DNA of 46,087 nt from a virus, in IMG/VR virus record IMGVR_UViG_3300033182_000744, positions 1 to 46,087 of that record. The stretch is one strand, 5' to 3'. Within the stretch, counting starts at the first letter, position 1. The number at the start of each line of letters is the position of its first letter. Below, one piece after another: positions 18,859-26,505 of the stretch. A program made the translations under genes and the position numbers. The notes beneath the pieces are model-generated. The model did no database searches and was not told the DNA's origin. It was given only the letters and a program-made list of their open reading frames with translations.

Positions 18859-19524
18859 TTATAAATTTATACCTCTATTACCCAAAACACCATTCTGTAA
18901 ACCTGTTCGTGATGACAGTAACTCTTGAACTGTTGCGATTAACGGTTGTAATAAGTTTACTTCAACATATTTTATCACTTCAGCTAATATAAAATCAAGA
19001 ATAGGCCCATATGGAAAAGGTAAACTAGCTACCTGTTCTCTTACATTGGTTAAACCGTCAACTGCTTCTTGGACTCTATCTCTTATATTTGCTAGTGCTT
19101 CTTCTAACTTACCTGACCGTTCAAAGTTAATTTTTGCTAGTTGTTCTTGTAATCGTAATTTTGGTTTTTCTACTAACACTATTTGTGTGTATTCTGCGGC
19201 TAATCTTTCTTTTTCCCTCACAATCCATATTACATCATTACCCGCGTCTAACGATGATTGAAATTCCCTCAACAACTCCTGAAACTTCTGTTCGTTCTCG
19301 TCAGTATATTCCACACCTGACCGTCTAAAATCTTCTTCTCGTCTTTCTAAATTTTGTTCTTTAAGGTCAGTTAAGTTTTGTTGTTCGGTTAATTGTTCCC
19401 ACTCAACCACGATGGCAGATAATCTATTATTAAATCTAACATATTCGCTAAGTAATTTTGATGTGGAAGCACCCATTGACTCAGCAAAGAACTGTATTAC
19501 TTTTACAAAATCTAATTTTGCCAT
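18859..19524 (-). CDS. Coiled-coil baseplate-cluster protein, unknown
   Basis: A 221-residue protein dominated by charged heptad-like helices from about residue 35 to 165 (EEDFRRSGVEYTDENEQKFQ, AEYTQIVLVEKPKLRLQEQL). An amphipathic, more hydrophobic C-terminal region follows (LPFPYGPILDFILAEVIKYV). No signal peptide. It lies 6 bases after the hub gene. By position it could correspond to a hub-associated or tape-measure-like accessory protein, but it is much too short for a tape measure. Not recognised. Confidence 0.7.
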   Translation of the reverse strand: MAKLDFVKVIQFFAESMGASTSKLLSEYVRFNNRLSAIVVEWEQLTEQQNLTDLKEQNLERREEDFRRSGVEYTDENEQKFQELLREFQSSLDAGNDVIWIVREKERLAAEYTQIVLVEKPKLRLQEQLAKINFERSGKLEEALANIRDRVQEAVDGLTNVREQVASLPFPYGPILDFILAEVIKYVEVNLLQPLIATVQELLSSRTGLQNGVLGNRGINL

Positions 19525-19530
19525 ATAATC

Positions 19531-20604
19531 TTACTCCACAAATACTTTATTAGATAATATTTTCGGTAGTGTTTTAGCTTGTACTTGACCTGACTGACCT
19601 GCAATTTGATTTAACTGATTACGTAAAAAAGACCCAATTGACTTAAACTCGGCTTGTGGTTGGGACATCATATTAGCCAAATCGTGTAATGTTTCAATTA
19701 AACGAACATATTGGTCTCCAAACTCTCTACCTCTTACGACAGGTTGTTGTAAACTAACTGAACCAAGGAAAACATTATCACCTGTCAATATCAATGATTG
19801 GTCTGCTGTAATCTCTACATTCTTATCACCTAAAATACCAACACTACTATCTACTGATGTTATATAAACCCCGTTCCCATTTGAGTTGACCAACACTCGG
19901 TCTGACTGAAGTTCAATGTGTTGTCCTGTATTGTTATTAAATGAAACTTCAGTATCGTCAGTAAAACTCTTTCTAGTTTTGCGAGAATAACCCTCATCAG
20001 TATTAAATAATTCTATATATGAATCACCATTCTGTACTCTAACTAGTGGTTGTTGATTATCACTATAACTCAACTTAATACTATTACCATATCTACCCTG
20101 TTGTATTACATCACCATACTTTACAGTTTCGGTTGGGGTTGATTGTACCCTGAAATTGGTTGAGGTTATTTTGTCTAAACTTGTTGTACTACCTGTATTC
20201 TTTATCGGTGATTTTATAGTTGAATCATCGTCATTGTATTGAGTATATCCTTGGACTTTGGGTCTATCAATATTATTATTTACATCATTGTTTAAGTTTA
20301 ATGTAGTAAGATAATAATTACCCATTGAGGTTCGTACTACTAATGCGTACTCGCCAGGGATTGGATAGTTTCTGTGGTTAGATGAGATAGGACGATAGAT
20401 AGTATCTACGGATTCATTCTTTCCAGCGAAGTTGTCTGACTTACCTAATATACAACCAATTGGTAATGTAGTATTATCAGGGTTGTCGTGGTTAGCGTCA
20501 GATACAAAAACTACATCAACTAAAACGCTAGTTTGTGATGATTCAAAAAAAGATTTTAGATTATTGACATCTATATTAGTTGCTAACCTAATCTCGTTCG
20601 GCAT
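19531..20604 (-). CDS. Baseplate hub / gp5-like OB-fold protein without lysozyme
   Basis: A 357-residue protein. The N-terminal ~120 residues fit an OB-fold as in gp5/VgrG (YPIPGEYALVVRTSMGNYYL and flanking beta strands). The middle has YGDVIQQGRYGNSIKLSYSD, a segment I associate with gp5-like hub proteins of marine T4-like phages (DV...GR.G.SIR). A short repeat-like beta region follows (DRVLVNSNGNGVYITS, KNVEITADQSLILTGDNVFL), consistent with a needle-type beta-helix. Unlike T4 gp5, no lysozyme domain is inserted. Expected role: central spike/hub that pierces the outer membrane. The start overlaps the upstream gene by 17 bases. Confidence 0.8.
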   Translation of the reverse strand: MPNEIRLATNIDVNNLKSFFESSQTSVLVDVVFVSDANHDNPDNTTLPIGCILGKSDNFAGKNESVDTIYRPISSNHRNYPIPGEYALVVRTSMGNYYLTTLNLNNDVNNNIDRPKVQGYTQYNDDDSTIKSPIKNTGSTTSLDKITSTNFRVQSTPTETVKYGDVIQQGRYGNSIKLSYSDNQQPLVRVQNGDSYIELFNTDEGYSRKTRKSFTDDTEVSFNNNTGQHIELQSDRVLVNSNGNGVYITSVDSSVGILGDKNVEITADQSLILTGDNVFLGSVSLQQPVVRGREFGDQYVRLIETLHDLANMMSQPQAEFKSIGSFLRNQLNQIAGQSGQVQAKTLPKILSNKVFVE

Positions 20605-20995
20605 TGTTTTCCCTCAAATCCTCAACTTTCATATCTTCAATTTGTTTGGTGAGGTTTTCATCTTTTTGTTCAGCTTCTTCTATGGTAGCTAACAACTCTT
20701 CTTTCATCTTATCGGTCAACCCTAATTCTTCTTCATCACTACCACCACTCGCGTTCATCACACGTTGTATGATTGTAGCAATCTTAACAAGTTGTTCATC
20801 GTTTTGGACTCCAACGTGTAGTAAGTCTTTTACCACAGGGCCGATATACGCAATATCTTTACCACCTTTCAAACTAGTCAGGAAACTAGCCATAACATTC
20901 TCAATAGTCTTATCTTTCTTTTTACTATTAGTGTAAATGTCTTCTAGAATACCTGATAGTGATTTATCACCAAATATAATATCATCTTTATCCAT
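20588..20995 (-). CDS. Small acidic protein between sigma factor and hub, unknown
   Basis: A 135-residue acidic protein (start MDKDDIIFGDKSLSGILEDI). The middle is helical and includes GGKDIAYIGPVVKDLLHVGV; the C-terminal ~45 residues are a charged helix. The frame extends upstream only to a TTG at 21049 inside the sigma gene, so I chose ATG 20995. An ATATTTATT box lies only about 2 bases before this ATG. Its place in front of the hub gene suggests a hub assembly factor, but I see no recognisable family. Confidence 0.68.
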   Translation of the reverse strand: MDKDDIIFGDKSLSGILEDIYTNSKKKDKTIENVMASFLTSLKGGKDIAYIGPVVKDLLHVGVQNDEQLVKIATIIQRVMNASGGSDEEELGLTDKMKEELLATIEEAEQKDENLTKQIEDMKVEDLRENNAERD

Positions 20996-21020
20996 ACTAA
21001 TAAATATATGAGGTTGAAAA

Positions 21021-21722
21021 TTAGTATCGTTCTTGTCGTATCTTACCAATAGTCAAGAAGTCATCATAAATGCGATGTTGTATTGGTTTCATTTTATTTA
21101 AGACAGGAGTGATGTGTTGTCCTGTATAACCTGTCATTTCTCTAATCATTAAATACAATGTCTTCTTTCTAAACACATCAATAACATCAATGTATCTAAA
21201 CAGTTCAATGATTGCGAATGCTATTTGTAGGTCTCGGTCTTTGTCAAATATCTGTGGGATTTTCTGTTCCCAAAAGCTATACATCAATTCAATAAACTCA
21301 TCCGTAAAGTCTTTTTGTCTTTTGTTTTCTTTTTCATCCTCTATCTCAAACACTTCTTCAGTATCGTCAATATCCGTATACATCTTTTTGACTTTAAAGT
21401 TTTTATTGTTGTTTAAGATTAGATAGTTTTTAGCAACAATAGAAAAGTAGGAGAAAGCCTTACCTTTATCCCCTTTGTATTTGTGAAGATTTAAAATAAT
21501 AAAAGATAGGACTTCACGTTGAACATCTAGTGGGTCATCCAAAAAGTATTCAAACTTAAATGTATTAAATACATTTTCCACTAACTTTTCTAGTGGATAC
21601 TTTAAGTGTTCTCTGTATATTTTATCCCTGACTCGTGAATCTTCTTCAAAATTATACTTTACAATGTAGTCTTCAGTTTCTTGTGTAAAGTAATAATTAG
21701 ACTTTTTCTTTTTCTTCGGCAT
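21021..21722 (-). CDS. Late sigma factor, gp55-like
   Basis: A 233-residue sigma factor of the T4 gp55 type, which replaces the host sigma to direct late transcription when bound to the sliding clamp. The segment GKAFSYFSIVAKNYLILNNN (about residues 87-106) is typical of the region-2 helix of sigma factors. It is preceded by DDPLDVQREVLSFIILNLHKYKG and followed by an acidic linker and a C-terminal helical domain with KTLYLMIREMTGYTGQHI. The length is near that of gp55 relatives. The N-terminus is highly basic (MPKKKKKSNY). It probably recognises the ATATTTATA-type boxes noted in this window; that link is inference. Confidence 0.8.
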   Translation of the reverse strand: MPKKKKKSNYYFTQETEDYIVKYNFEEDSRVRDKIYREHLKYPLEKLVENVFNTFKFEYFLDDPLDVQREVLSFIILNLHKYKGDKGKAFSYFSIVAKNYLILNNNKNFKVKKMYTDIDDTEEVFEIEDEKENKRQKDFTDEFIELMYSFWEQKIPQIFDKDRDLQIAFAIIELFRYIDVIDVFRKKTLYLMIREMTGYTGQHITPVLNKMKPIQHRIYDDFLTIGKIRQERY

Positions 21723-21966
21723 ATATGTATTCTCCTAGACTATCCACTAAACGTTTCATCTGATTGAATACATCACCAACCTCATCGTCAGATTCAAAGG
21801 CTCCACCAATATCAACTTGTCTCATCAACTCTATTGTATCGGTAATACCTTGTTCAATCTTTAAAAACTCATCCTCAAAGAAAATGACTTTTTTATACAG
21901 AGTATAAACTGAATATGATAGTGTTGATACAATAACTGATAATAAAATTATAATAAATGTTTCCAT
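21697..21966 (-). CDS. Small membrane-anchored protein, conserved in T4-like phages
   Basis: An 89-residue protein with one N-terminal membrane helix (residues 3-25, TFIIILLSVIVSTLSYSVYT) and an acidic cytoplasmic helix ending DEVGDVFNQMKRLVDSLGEY. Small proteins of this plan are frequent near gp55/gp33 in marine T4-like phages, from my memory of those genomes; no function is established to my knowledge. It overlaps the sigma gene by 26 bases and shares the stop/start region with the 3D-domain gene upstream, so the three are probably co-transcribed. Confidence 0.7.
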   Translation of the reverse strand: METFIIILLSVIVSTLSYSVYTLYKKVIFFEDEFLKIEQGITDTIELMRQVDIGGAFESDDEVGDVFNQMKRLVDSLGEYIYAEEKEKV

Positions 21967-22511
21967 TATAAAACTGTCTTTATATTCGTTTGGTACAACT
22001 CCACATTATCTAATTTAAATGCAGGTGTTTCAGGTGAATGTAAAAAATCAATACGTTTAGTAAATCTTTTATTCATTAAATCTTTTATAATATAAAATCC
22101 TGATACTTCATCAGAGTTTATATAAACAATATCATTGAAGTCAAAAGTTCCCCCGTATCGTTTATGTAAATCCCTACTTACTGCAATATAACGATAATCT
22201 GACGCATTGTCAATTTCTATCCTAGTTCCGTCTGCCGTAATGTTGGGTGTATCATCGGTTTGTTCAGGAACAGGGTGGTATACAGTTGCTACTACATTAT
22301 CATAAAACCGAAGATTGAATATATTATGTATCAAGTCTTCATTATCCTGTATTTGATTAGTTAAGTTAGAAATAGAAGTGAGTTGTTCTAACTGTTTTTC
22401 TTTAGATTCTAATAAAGAATATTCTAAATCATTTATTCTAATATCAAAAGAATGAAATACTAATATTAGTAATACAATAGAAGTAAAAAGTATAGAGTCT
22501 TTTAGTGACAT
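21966..22511 (-). CDS. Membrane-anchored 3D-domain protein, possible lytic transglycosylase
   Basis: A 181-residue protein with a single N-terminal membrane or uncleaved signal helix (residues 6-22), a coiled stretch to about 60, then a 3D (double-psi beta-barrel) domain. Domain signs are ATVYHPVPEQTDDTPNITADG followed by YRYIAVSRDL, NDIVYI, GFYIIKDLMNKRF and IDFLHS, giving the spaced aspartates for which the fold is named. This fold occurs in MltA-type lytic transglycosylases and Gram-positive resuscitation factors, so a periplasmic peptidoglycan-cleaving enzyme is likely, either a signal-anchor endolysin or a virion muralytic protein. No other endolysin is evident in the window. Active-site assignment is not certain. 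Confidence 0.75.
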   Translation of the reverse strand: MSLKDSILFTSIVLLILVFHSFDIRINDLEYSLLESKEKQLEQLTSISNLTNQIQDNEDLIHNIFNLRFYDNVVATVYHPVPEQTDDTPNITADGTRIEIDNASDYRYIAVSRDLHKRYGGTFDFNDIVYINSDEVSGFYIIKDLMNKRFTKRIDFLHSPETPAFKLDNVELYQTNIKTVL

Positions 22512-22574
22512 AGTTATTTACTATTAGAAGTTAGATGTTAAAAAGTGTATTTCCAAATTTTTGATTAAAAGGTC

Positions 22575-23468
22575 TTATATTTTTTTAGTATTTGGTGCTT
22601 TTTGGGGGTTAGGAGCAACCATACCAAGTTTTTTTGATTCATCAATTATATCAGAAACATAAGAAGTTTCTTCATCAGATACAAGTTTTTCTTTTACTTT
22701 TTTTACATACATCTCATAATCTTTGTCGTCTATTAACTTATTCCAAGCTATAACTAAACTTACAGCCAACGGGTCAAATACAAATATCAACATTATAATA
22801 AACCACTTGACTGCAGTATCAATTGGAACATTAAATGCTTCGGCTATAAACTTAAATCCACCAATCTCTCTAGCCAAATCTATGTTGTCAGTTTGTATTG
22901 TTAAAATTTCTATATTTAAATCATTTAACTTTTGTCGTGATTCTGTTATTTGATTATTCAGTCCTCTAATCTCGGTGTCTGCTGATTCAATCAATTCAAA
23001 GGTTCGTCTAGCATTTACCCAATTCTCACCAGCCACCAAACTATCATATCTACTCTCCTGTGAAGACCGTTGGTTAGATAATACATCTATACGGTTCTGA
23101 AACCTTGAAATATCGTTTTCTAGACCCGTTCTCTGTACATCTAGTATATTGACTTGACTATCTACATTTTGGACTGCCAGAGAGGTTTTTTGATACGCAT
23201 TGGACAAGAAGCCAAATATACCCATAGACGTTATGAATACGAGTATAACAACCGCAGATATGAAGTATGTTCGGAACAACCAATTTAGTTTGTCCCACAT
23301 TCTATGGAGATATGATGCGGCTACTAATTTACCAAACTCCAAAGACCCAGCCATTATAGCAACACTTAACGTTGCACCACTAAAAAGAAGAGCAATACCT
23401 GTTACGGAAAAGAACGCTGCACATCCTGCGATTACCAACGCACTTAAACCAACTACCCATTTAAACAT
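22575..23468 (-). CDS. Polytopic membrane protein with long coiled coil, unknown
   Basis: A 297-residue inner-membrane protein. Two or three membrane helices lie in the first 95 residues (WVVGLSALVIAGCAAFFSVT, then GATLSVAIMAGSLEFGKLVA, then FISAVVILVFITSMGIFGFL). A coiled coil covers about 100-205 (QNRIDVLSNQRSSQESRYDS) and a final helix about 220-242 (WFIIMLIFVFDPLAVSLVIA). Proteins of this plan occur in T4-like marine phages, from memory, with no known function. I start at ATG 23468, because the longer frame begins with TTG at 23483; it overlaps the upstream gene by 8 bases. A role in lysis timing or superinfection immunity is possible but unsupported. Confidence 0.75.
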   Translation of the reverse strand: MFKWVVGLSALVIAGCAAFFSVTGIALLFSGATLSVAIMAGSLEFGKLVAASYLHRMWDKLNWLFRTYFISAVVILVFITSMGIFGFLSNAYQKTSLAVQNVDSQVNILDVQRTGLENDISRFQNRIDVLSNQRSSQESRYDSLVAGENWVNARRTFELIESADTEIRGLNNQITESRQKLNDLNIEILTIQTDNIDLAREIGGFKFIAEAFNVPIDTAVKWFIIMLIFVFDPLAVSLVIAWNKLIDDKDYEMYVKKVKEKLVSDEETSYVSDIIDESKKLGMVAPNPQKAPNTKKI

Positions 23469-23655
23469 TTTCTGTTTCCTCAATTATTTCTACATCGGGA
23501 ATATAACGGATAAAAATATATTTGGTTTTTGTTTTATCCCAAAGTACCATATCCGCTTTTAACTTGTTTTTGATTTGTTCGTAATCTTTAACAAGTTCTT
23601 TATTTATTTCACCCAATACTTGAAATAAATATCCCTTTTGTTCAATTGTTCTCAT
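23461..23655 (-). CDS. Small hypothetical protein (64 aa)
   Basis: A 64-residue soluble protein (MRTIEQKGYLFQVLGEINKE), helical N-terminus and beta C-terminus ending EIIEETENV. It begins 2 bases after an ATATTTATA box and just beyond a terminator hairpin, so it is the first gene of the group running into the coiled-coil membrane gene. No family recognised. Confidence 0.6.
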   Translation of the reverse strand: MRTIEQKGYLFQVLGEINKELVKDYEQIKNKLKADMVLWDKTKTKYIFIRYIPDVEIIEETENV

Positions 23656-23656
23656 A

Positions 23657-23668
23657 GGTATAAATATA
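23657..23668 (-). promoter_or_regulatory. ATATTTATA box upstream of the 23655 gene
   Basis: Minus-strand TATATTTATACC, only 2 bases before the start codon and downstream of a terminator. It belongs to the same family of boxes seen at 13405, 18841 and 43709. If it is a -10 element the mRNA would be nearly leaderless. Confidence 0.4.
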
Positions 23669-23697
23669 AAAAAAGAGGGAAACTACCAATTTCCCTC
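23667..23697 (-). terminator. Rho-independent terminator after hsp20
   Basis: On the minus strand an 8-bp stem GAGGGAAA / TTTCCCTC (plus 23675-23682 with 23690-23697, 7-base loop) is followed by seven T. It sits right after the Hsp20 stop codon at 23724, and separates that operon from the late-type gene starting at 23655. Confidence 0.85.
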
Positions 23698-23723
23698 CTT
23701 TACCCCTCGTAACCTCTACTCGT

Positions 23724-24050
23724 TTAGAGTAGTTTTTTTACCTTTAACTTTTCCACTTTTCTCTTCAACGAGATAGTCAACAAACCGTTTTGTACGGTAG
23801 CTTTTATGTTGTCTCTATCTACGTTGTTAGGAATAATATAGGATTTGTTTAAAGTAAAGTCAAATCCGTCAACGGATGCTTCTGCTTTGACTGTAATGAG
23901 TTTCTCACCAAGTTCTACATCAACATCTTTTTCACTACAACCTGGCACCTGAATATGTAAATCCAAGTCATCGGAAAGTTCAGTTGTTTGTATTGGTGGT
24001 CTGAAGATTACATCAAAGAAATCATCAAATAAAGCTGCTCTAGTTGTCAT
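23724..24050 (-). CDS. Small heat-shock protein (Hsp20 family)
   Basis: A 108-residue alpha-crystallin chaperone. The core begins near residue 24 (LDLHIQVPGCSEKDVDVELG), with the conserved NGLLTISLKR near residues 88-97 and a short basic C-terminus. Hsp20 genes are common in T4-like marine phages, where they may protect phage proteins during assembly. The gene is followed by a strong terminator. The leader contains AAACTAATATTATTATG, partly similar to the repeated ATG-proximal element of genes further right. Shorter than many bacterial Hsp20 (about 140), mostly because the N-terminal arm is short. Confidence 0.92.
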   Translation of the reverse strand: MTTRAALFDDFFDVIFRPPIQTTELSDDLDLHIQVPGCSEKDVDVELGEKLITVKAEASVDGFDFTLNKSYIIPNNVDRDNIKATVQNGLLTISLKRKVEKLKVKKLL

Positions 24051-24110
24051 AATAATATTAGTTTAGTTTAAGTTTATATTTGTCCTAGATTATACAAACC
24101 TCATACCAAA

Positions 24111-24800
24111 TTATTTGGTCTGACTTTTTTTCTCTTTTGGTGGGTCAATGTTTGTCAAGTTGTCATACTTCCAACCACTATACTCCGCTTTACACGCCAT
24201 AGCATCACCCCAATGTAAAATTTCAAGTAAGAATGTTCGGGGTTTTTTCTCCTCGTCCCAATTTTTGAGGTAGTAATGGTTCTTTTCATCAAACAATCCA
24301 TCAGAATTGTAAATCGCAAGAAACTCATTCTCACTAACCTTGATTCCTGCTTGTTGTAGCAAGAACAACGCACGATTGGTCACATCCATATTCGTAATCT
24401 TTTTATTACGTGTATATACACGGTCATATCGGTTACGGTAATACTCCGACTCCTCGGGGATATAATATGGGTCAACCCCATCACCACACTTACCCAAGTC
24501 GTGATTAAGTGCGGAGAACACAAGTTCTTCTTTAGTAAAGTCAATCGTTCCACCTAGTTGTTTGAATGTCTTAGCAACTAACAAAGAAGCATTCACAACA
24601 TTTCGGACGTGAATACAATATCCACCTGCAAACGCTAAGTGAAAATGTTTTACTCCACTCGCGGGGGCCATAATCATATGTTCTGCCATAGAATCATATA
24701 ATTCAATCAACTGTTCTTTTCGGGGGGATTCAATGTTTTCTTCTATGATTGCAATTAAAGAATCATAGTTCGCTTTCAACTGTTCGGGTGTTAGGTTCAT
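24111..24800 (-). CDS. HD-domain phosphohydrolase
   Basis: A 229-residue protein with HD-superfamily features: a first His in YCIHVRNVV (about residue 64), the HD pair in SALNHDLGK (100-101) and a late Asp in EILHWGDAMACK (about residue 200). Such enzymes hydrolyse phosphoester bonds in nucleotides, cyclic dinucleotides or alarmones. The substrate cannot be read from sequence; nucleotide salvage or counter-defence against nucleotide second messengers would both fit a phage. It overlaps the upstream gene by 38 bases. The C-terminus is a Lys-rich tail (PPKEKKSQTK). Confidence 0.8.
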   Translation of the reverse strand: MNLTPEQLKANYDSLIAIIEENIESPRKEQLIELYDSMAEHMIMAPASGVKHFHLAFAGGYCIHVRNVVNASLLVAKTFKQLGGTIDFTKEELVFSALNHDLGKCGDGVDPYYIPEESEYYRNRYDRVYTRNKKITNMDVTNRALFLLQQAGIKVSENEFLAIYNSDGLFDEKNHYYLKNWDEEKKPRTFLLEILHWGDAMACKAEYSGWKYDNLTNIDPPKEKKSQTK

Positions 24801-25077
24801 AATGTAACTGTTTTATTTTATGTTGGTATTCTACTATTTCGGAACAATCCTCGTATCGTTCCATATCAATATAATGTTTTTTTATCTGTTCTAAAACTTT
24901 TTCGTATTCGTGTCCTTTGACGTAAACGTAAACAGGGACATCATCTTGGGAAACAACATATGTTTGATTTTTTATCCTTCCTTTATCAATATTACGTTTA
25001 ATAACGTCAAACGTTGTGTCTAATACGTTTATTTGAAATATTTTTAGTTTTTCTTTTACTTTGTCGCTTAGTTCCAT
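24763..25077 (-). CDS. Hypothetical protein (104 aa)
   Basis: A soluble, Lys/Glu-rich protein starting MELSDKVKEKLKIFQINVLD. I start at ATG 25077, because the longer frame opens with TTG at 25113. It overlaps the end of the upstream gene by about 71 bases and the start of the HD gene by 38, unusually long overlaps even for a phage. Not recognised. Confidence 0.6.
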   Translation of the reverse strand: MELSDKVKEKLKIFQINVLDTTFDVIKRNIDKGRIKNQTYVVSQDDVPVYVYVKGHEYEKVLEQIKKHYIDMERYEDCSEIVEYQHKIKQLHYEPNTRTVESEL

Positions 25078-25507
25078 CTGAAAACCTTTTATATGTGTTA
25101 TATAGTTCCTCAATAGTTAAATCTTCTGTTTTCCCGTTTAACCAACTTTCATATAAATAGTCCCAATGTTTACCAAATTCCTTTTTTAGTTCTTTTCGTA
25201 ACTCACGTAACAATCTATCTTCTTCCTCGTAATGGTCTTTCATTAGCCGGGTATAACGTCTGTGGTATTGGTCTACATCTTTTCTAATGTTCTCATCAAT
25301 CGTAACACCACGTAACCCTAGTCGTTTACCACGTTCTTGGTGTTCTTGTGTGATGCGTTCAATACTATTGAGTTCTTGTTGTGCTTCATCGTAGTATTGG
25401 GAAAACTCAAAGTCACCGTGTTTGATTTTGTCAATCAAAGGAGAGTTCTTGTCTAACTTTTTTCGTTTGTCGTTTCGTCTCCACCAATTGTATGTTGTTC
25501 GTGCCAT
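25007..25507 (-). CDS. Basic coiled-coil hypothetical protein (166 aa)
   Basis: A highly charged protein (start MARTTYNWWRRNDKRKKLDK) with long helices in the middle (DHYEEEDRLLRELRKELKKE) and a strongly basic tail (KRQSKRKTKNISNKRIRH). The basic ends suggest nucleic-acid binding, but no domain is recognised. It overlaps its upstream neighbour by 55 bases. The long C-terminal overlap with the next gene means either the last ~24 codons serve two frames or the next gene starts later than proposed. Confidence 0.6.
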   Translation of the reverse strand: MARTTYNWWRRNDKRKKLDKNSPLIDKIKHGDFEFSQYYDEAQQELNSIERITQEHQERGKRLGLRGVTIDENIRKDVDQYHRRYTRLMKDHYEEEDRLLRELRKELKKEFGKHWDYLYESWLNGKTEDLTIEELYNTYKRFSDGTKRQSKRKTKNISNKRIRHNV

Positions 25508-25659
25508 TGTAACTGTTCTAGTTTTTGTTGTAGGATTAGGTGTGATTCCACACTACCTATAATATTAGGAATTTTTGTGTAAAAGTCAACCCATTGTTGT
25601 TCTTTTAATTGTTTAATTAGAACATCAGGTTCAGGTAATTGTACTGTTGGGTTACTCAT
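25453..25659 (-). CDS. Hypothetical protein (68 aa)
   Basis: A small Gln/Glu-rich protein (MSNPTVQLPEPDVLIKQLKE) with a predicted helical core. It overlaps the 41-residue gene before it by 8 bases and the basic protein after it by 55. No family recognised. Confidence 0.55.
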   Translation of the reverse strand: MSNPTVQLPEPDVLIKQLKEQQWVDFYTKIPNIIGSVESHLILQQKLEQLQWHEQHTIGGDETTNEKS

Positions 25660-25777
25660 CGTCTTTACTCAAATCTTCTAATATCTGTTTTTGTTCGTCA
25701 GTCAATGTACCATTGTCTGATAATGAATCAAGTATGTCGTTGATTACATCTTCTCGGTCTACAAATTTAATTGTCAT
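25652..25777 (-). CDS. Small acidic protein (41 aa)
   Basis: A 41-codon frame starting MTIKFVDREDVINDILDSLS and ending ILEDLSKDDE. It has a good Shine-Dalgarno-like GAGGGG about 5 bases before the ATG. Overlaps with genes on both sides (11 and 8 bases) follow the packing of the surrounding small genes. Acidic, helical, function unknown. Confidence 0.55.
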   Translation of the reverse strand: MTIKFVDREDVINDILDSLSDNGTLTDEQKQILEDLSKDDE

Positions 25778-26357
25778 TACTACCCCTCATAATTTCGTCC
25801 ATAGTTTTACGATTGGTATAACGTTTGTGATTGGAGGTAAATATGTCAAGAGCCTTTAATTCTGTTTTAATCTTATGTTGAATTAATTTTGTAGTTTCCA
25901 AAGATATATTAGTATCATTGATTGCATTAAAGGCAGCGTATCTACGGGTTCGGGTGGATAAATACTTTTTAATTCTATTTAACCGTTTTTCTCGTTGAGT
26001 AATTTTGTTGTAGAATTGTATTAATACTTTTGGTCGTGAGTCAAATGTATTCTTATACCAATCAATACCCTTTCTCATATCAACAAGAAACCCTCGTATA
26101 TCGGTACACTCTAATCGTAGGTCTTTGATTTCATAGTCACCTTTGATTTGACGTTCATAGTCATACCAAAGTTTTTTAGTAACATAATTCTTTATCTCTG
26201 ATTCTGAATCTTTAATCCATCGTTGTAAATCATACAAACTGTCTAACTTAAAACTGTTTGATAAGTCAGTATCTTTTTGTTTATAGGATGTATTGACAGA
26301 GGTTTGTTCTCTACGTGGTGTGTAGGTTTTGGTATAACCGTGGTTAAAGTAATCCAT
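25767..26357 (-). CDS. Hypothetical protein (196 aa)
   Basis: A basic, Tyr/Lys/Arg-rich, largely helical protein (start MDYFNHGYTKTYTPRREQTS; later NKITQREKRLNRIKKYLSTR). It has the composition of nucleic-acid- or host-protein-binding phage early proteins, but no recognisable domain. A short AT-rich run (TATATACATATATATGG) precedes the start. Confidence 0.62.
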   Translation of the reverse strand: MDYFNHGYTKTYTPRREQTSVNTSYKQKDTDLSNSFKLDSLYDLQRWIKDSESEIKNYVTKKLWYDYERQIKGDYEIKDLRLECTDIRGFLVDMRKGIDWYKNTFDSRPKVLIQFYNKITQREKRLNRIKKYLSTRTRRYAAFNAINDTNISLETTKLIQHKIKTELKALDIFTSNHKRYTNRKTMDEIMRGSNDN

Positions 26358-26370
26358 ATATATGTATATA

Positions 26371-26505
26371 TTATTTTTTCTTATTTTGTTTTATTACATT
26401 CTTGGCTACTTTTTCAAGACTTGTATGTCCCATCTTCGCCATTAGTTTTAGTGTCTTTGCACTAAAGTTCATTTCTTGTTTGATGTTTGTTTTATTACTT
26501 TTCAT
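26371..26505 (-). CDS. Small basic protein (44 aa)
   Basis: A 44-codon frame, MKSNKTNIKQEMNFSAKTLK continuing to VIKQNKKK, overlapping the end of the VWA-protein gene by 11 bases. Basic and helical. Its packing against the upstream stop supports a real gene; no function known. Confidence 0.5.
   Translation of the reverse strand: MKSNKTNIKQEMNFSAKTLKLMAKMGHTSLEKVAKNVIKQNKKK

Noticed and set aside
23716-23735. Stem CTACTC/GAGTAG followed by T-run on the plus strand
   Set aside because: It would terminate plus-strand transcription, but no plus-strand gene exists nearby, and it contains the hsp20 stop codon; the adjacent minus-strand hairpin is the convincing terminator.
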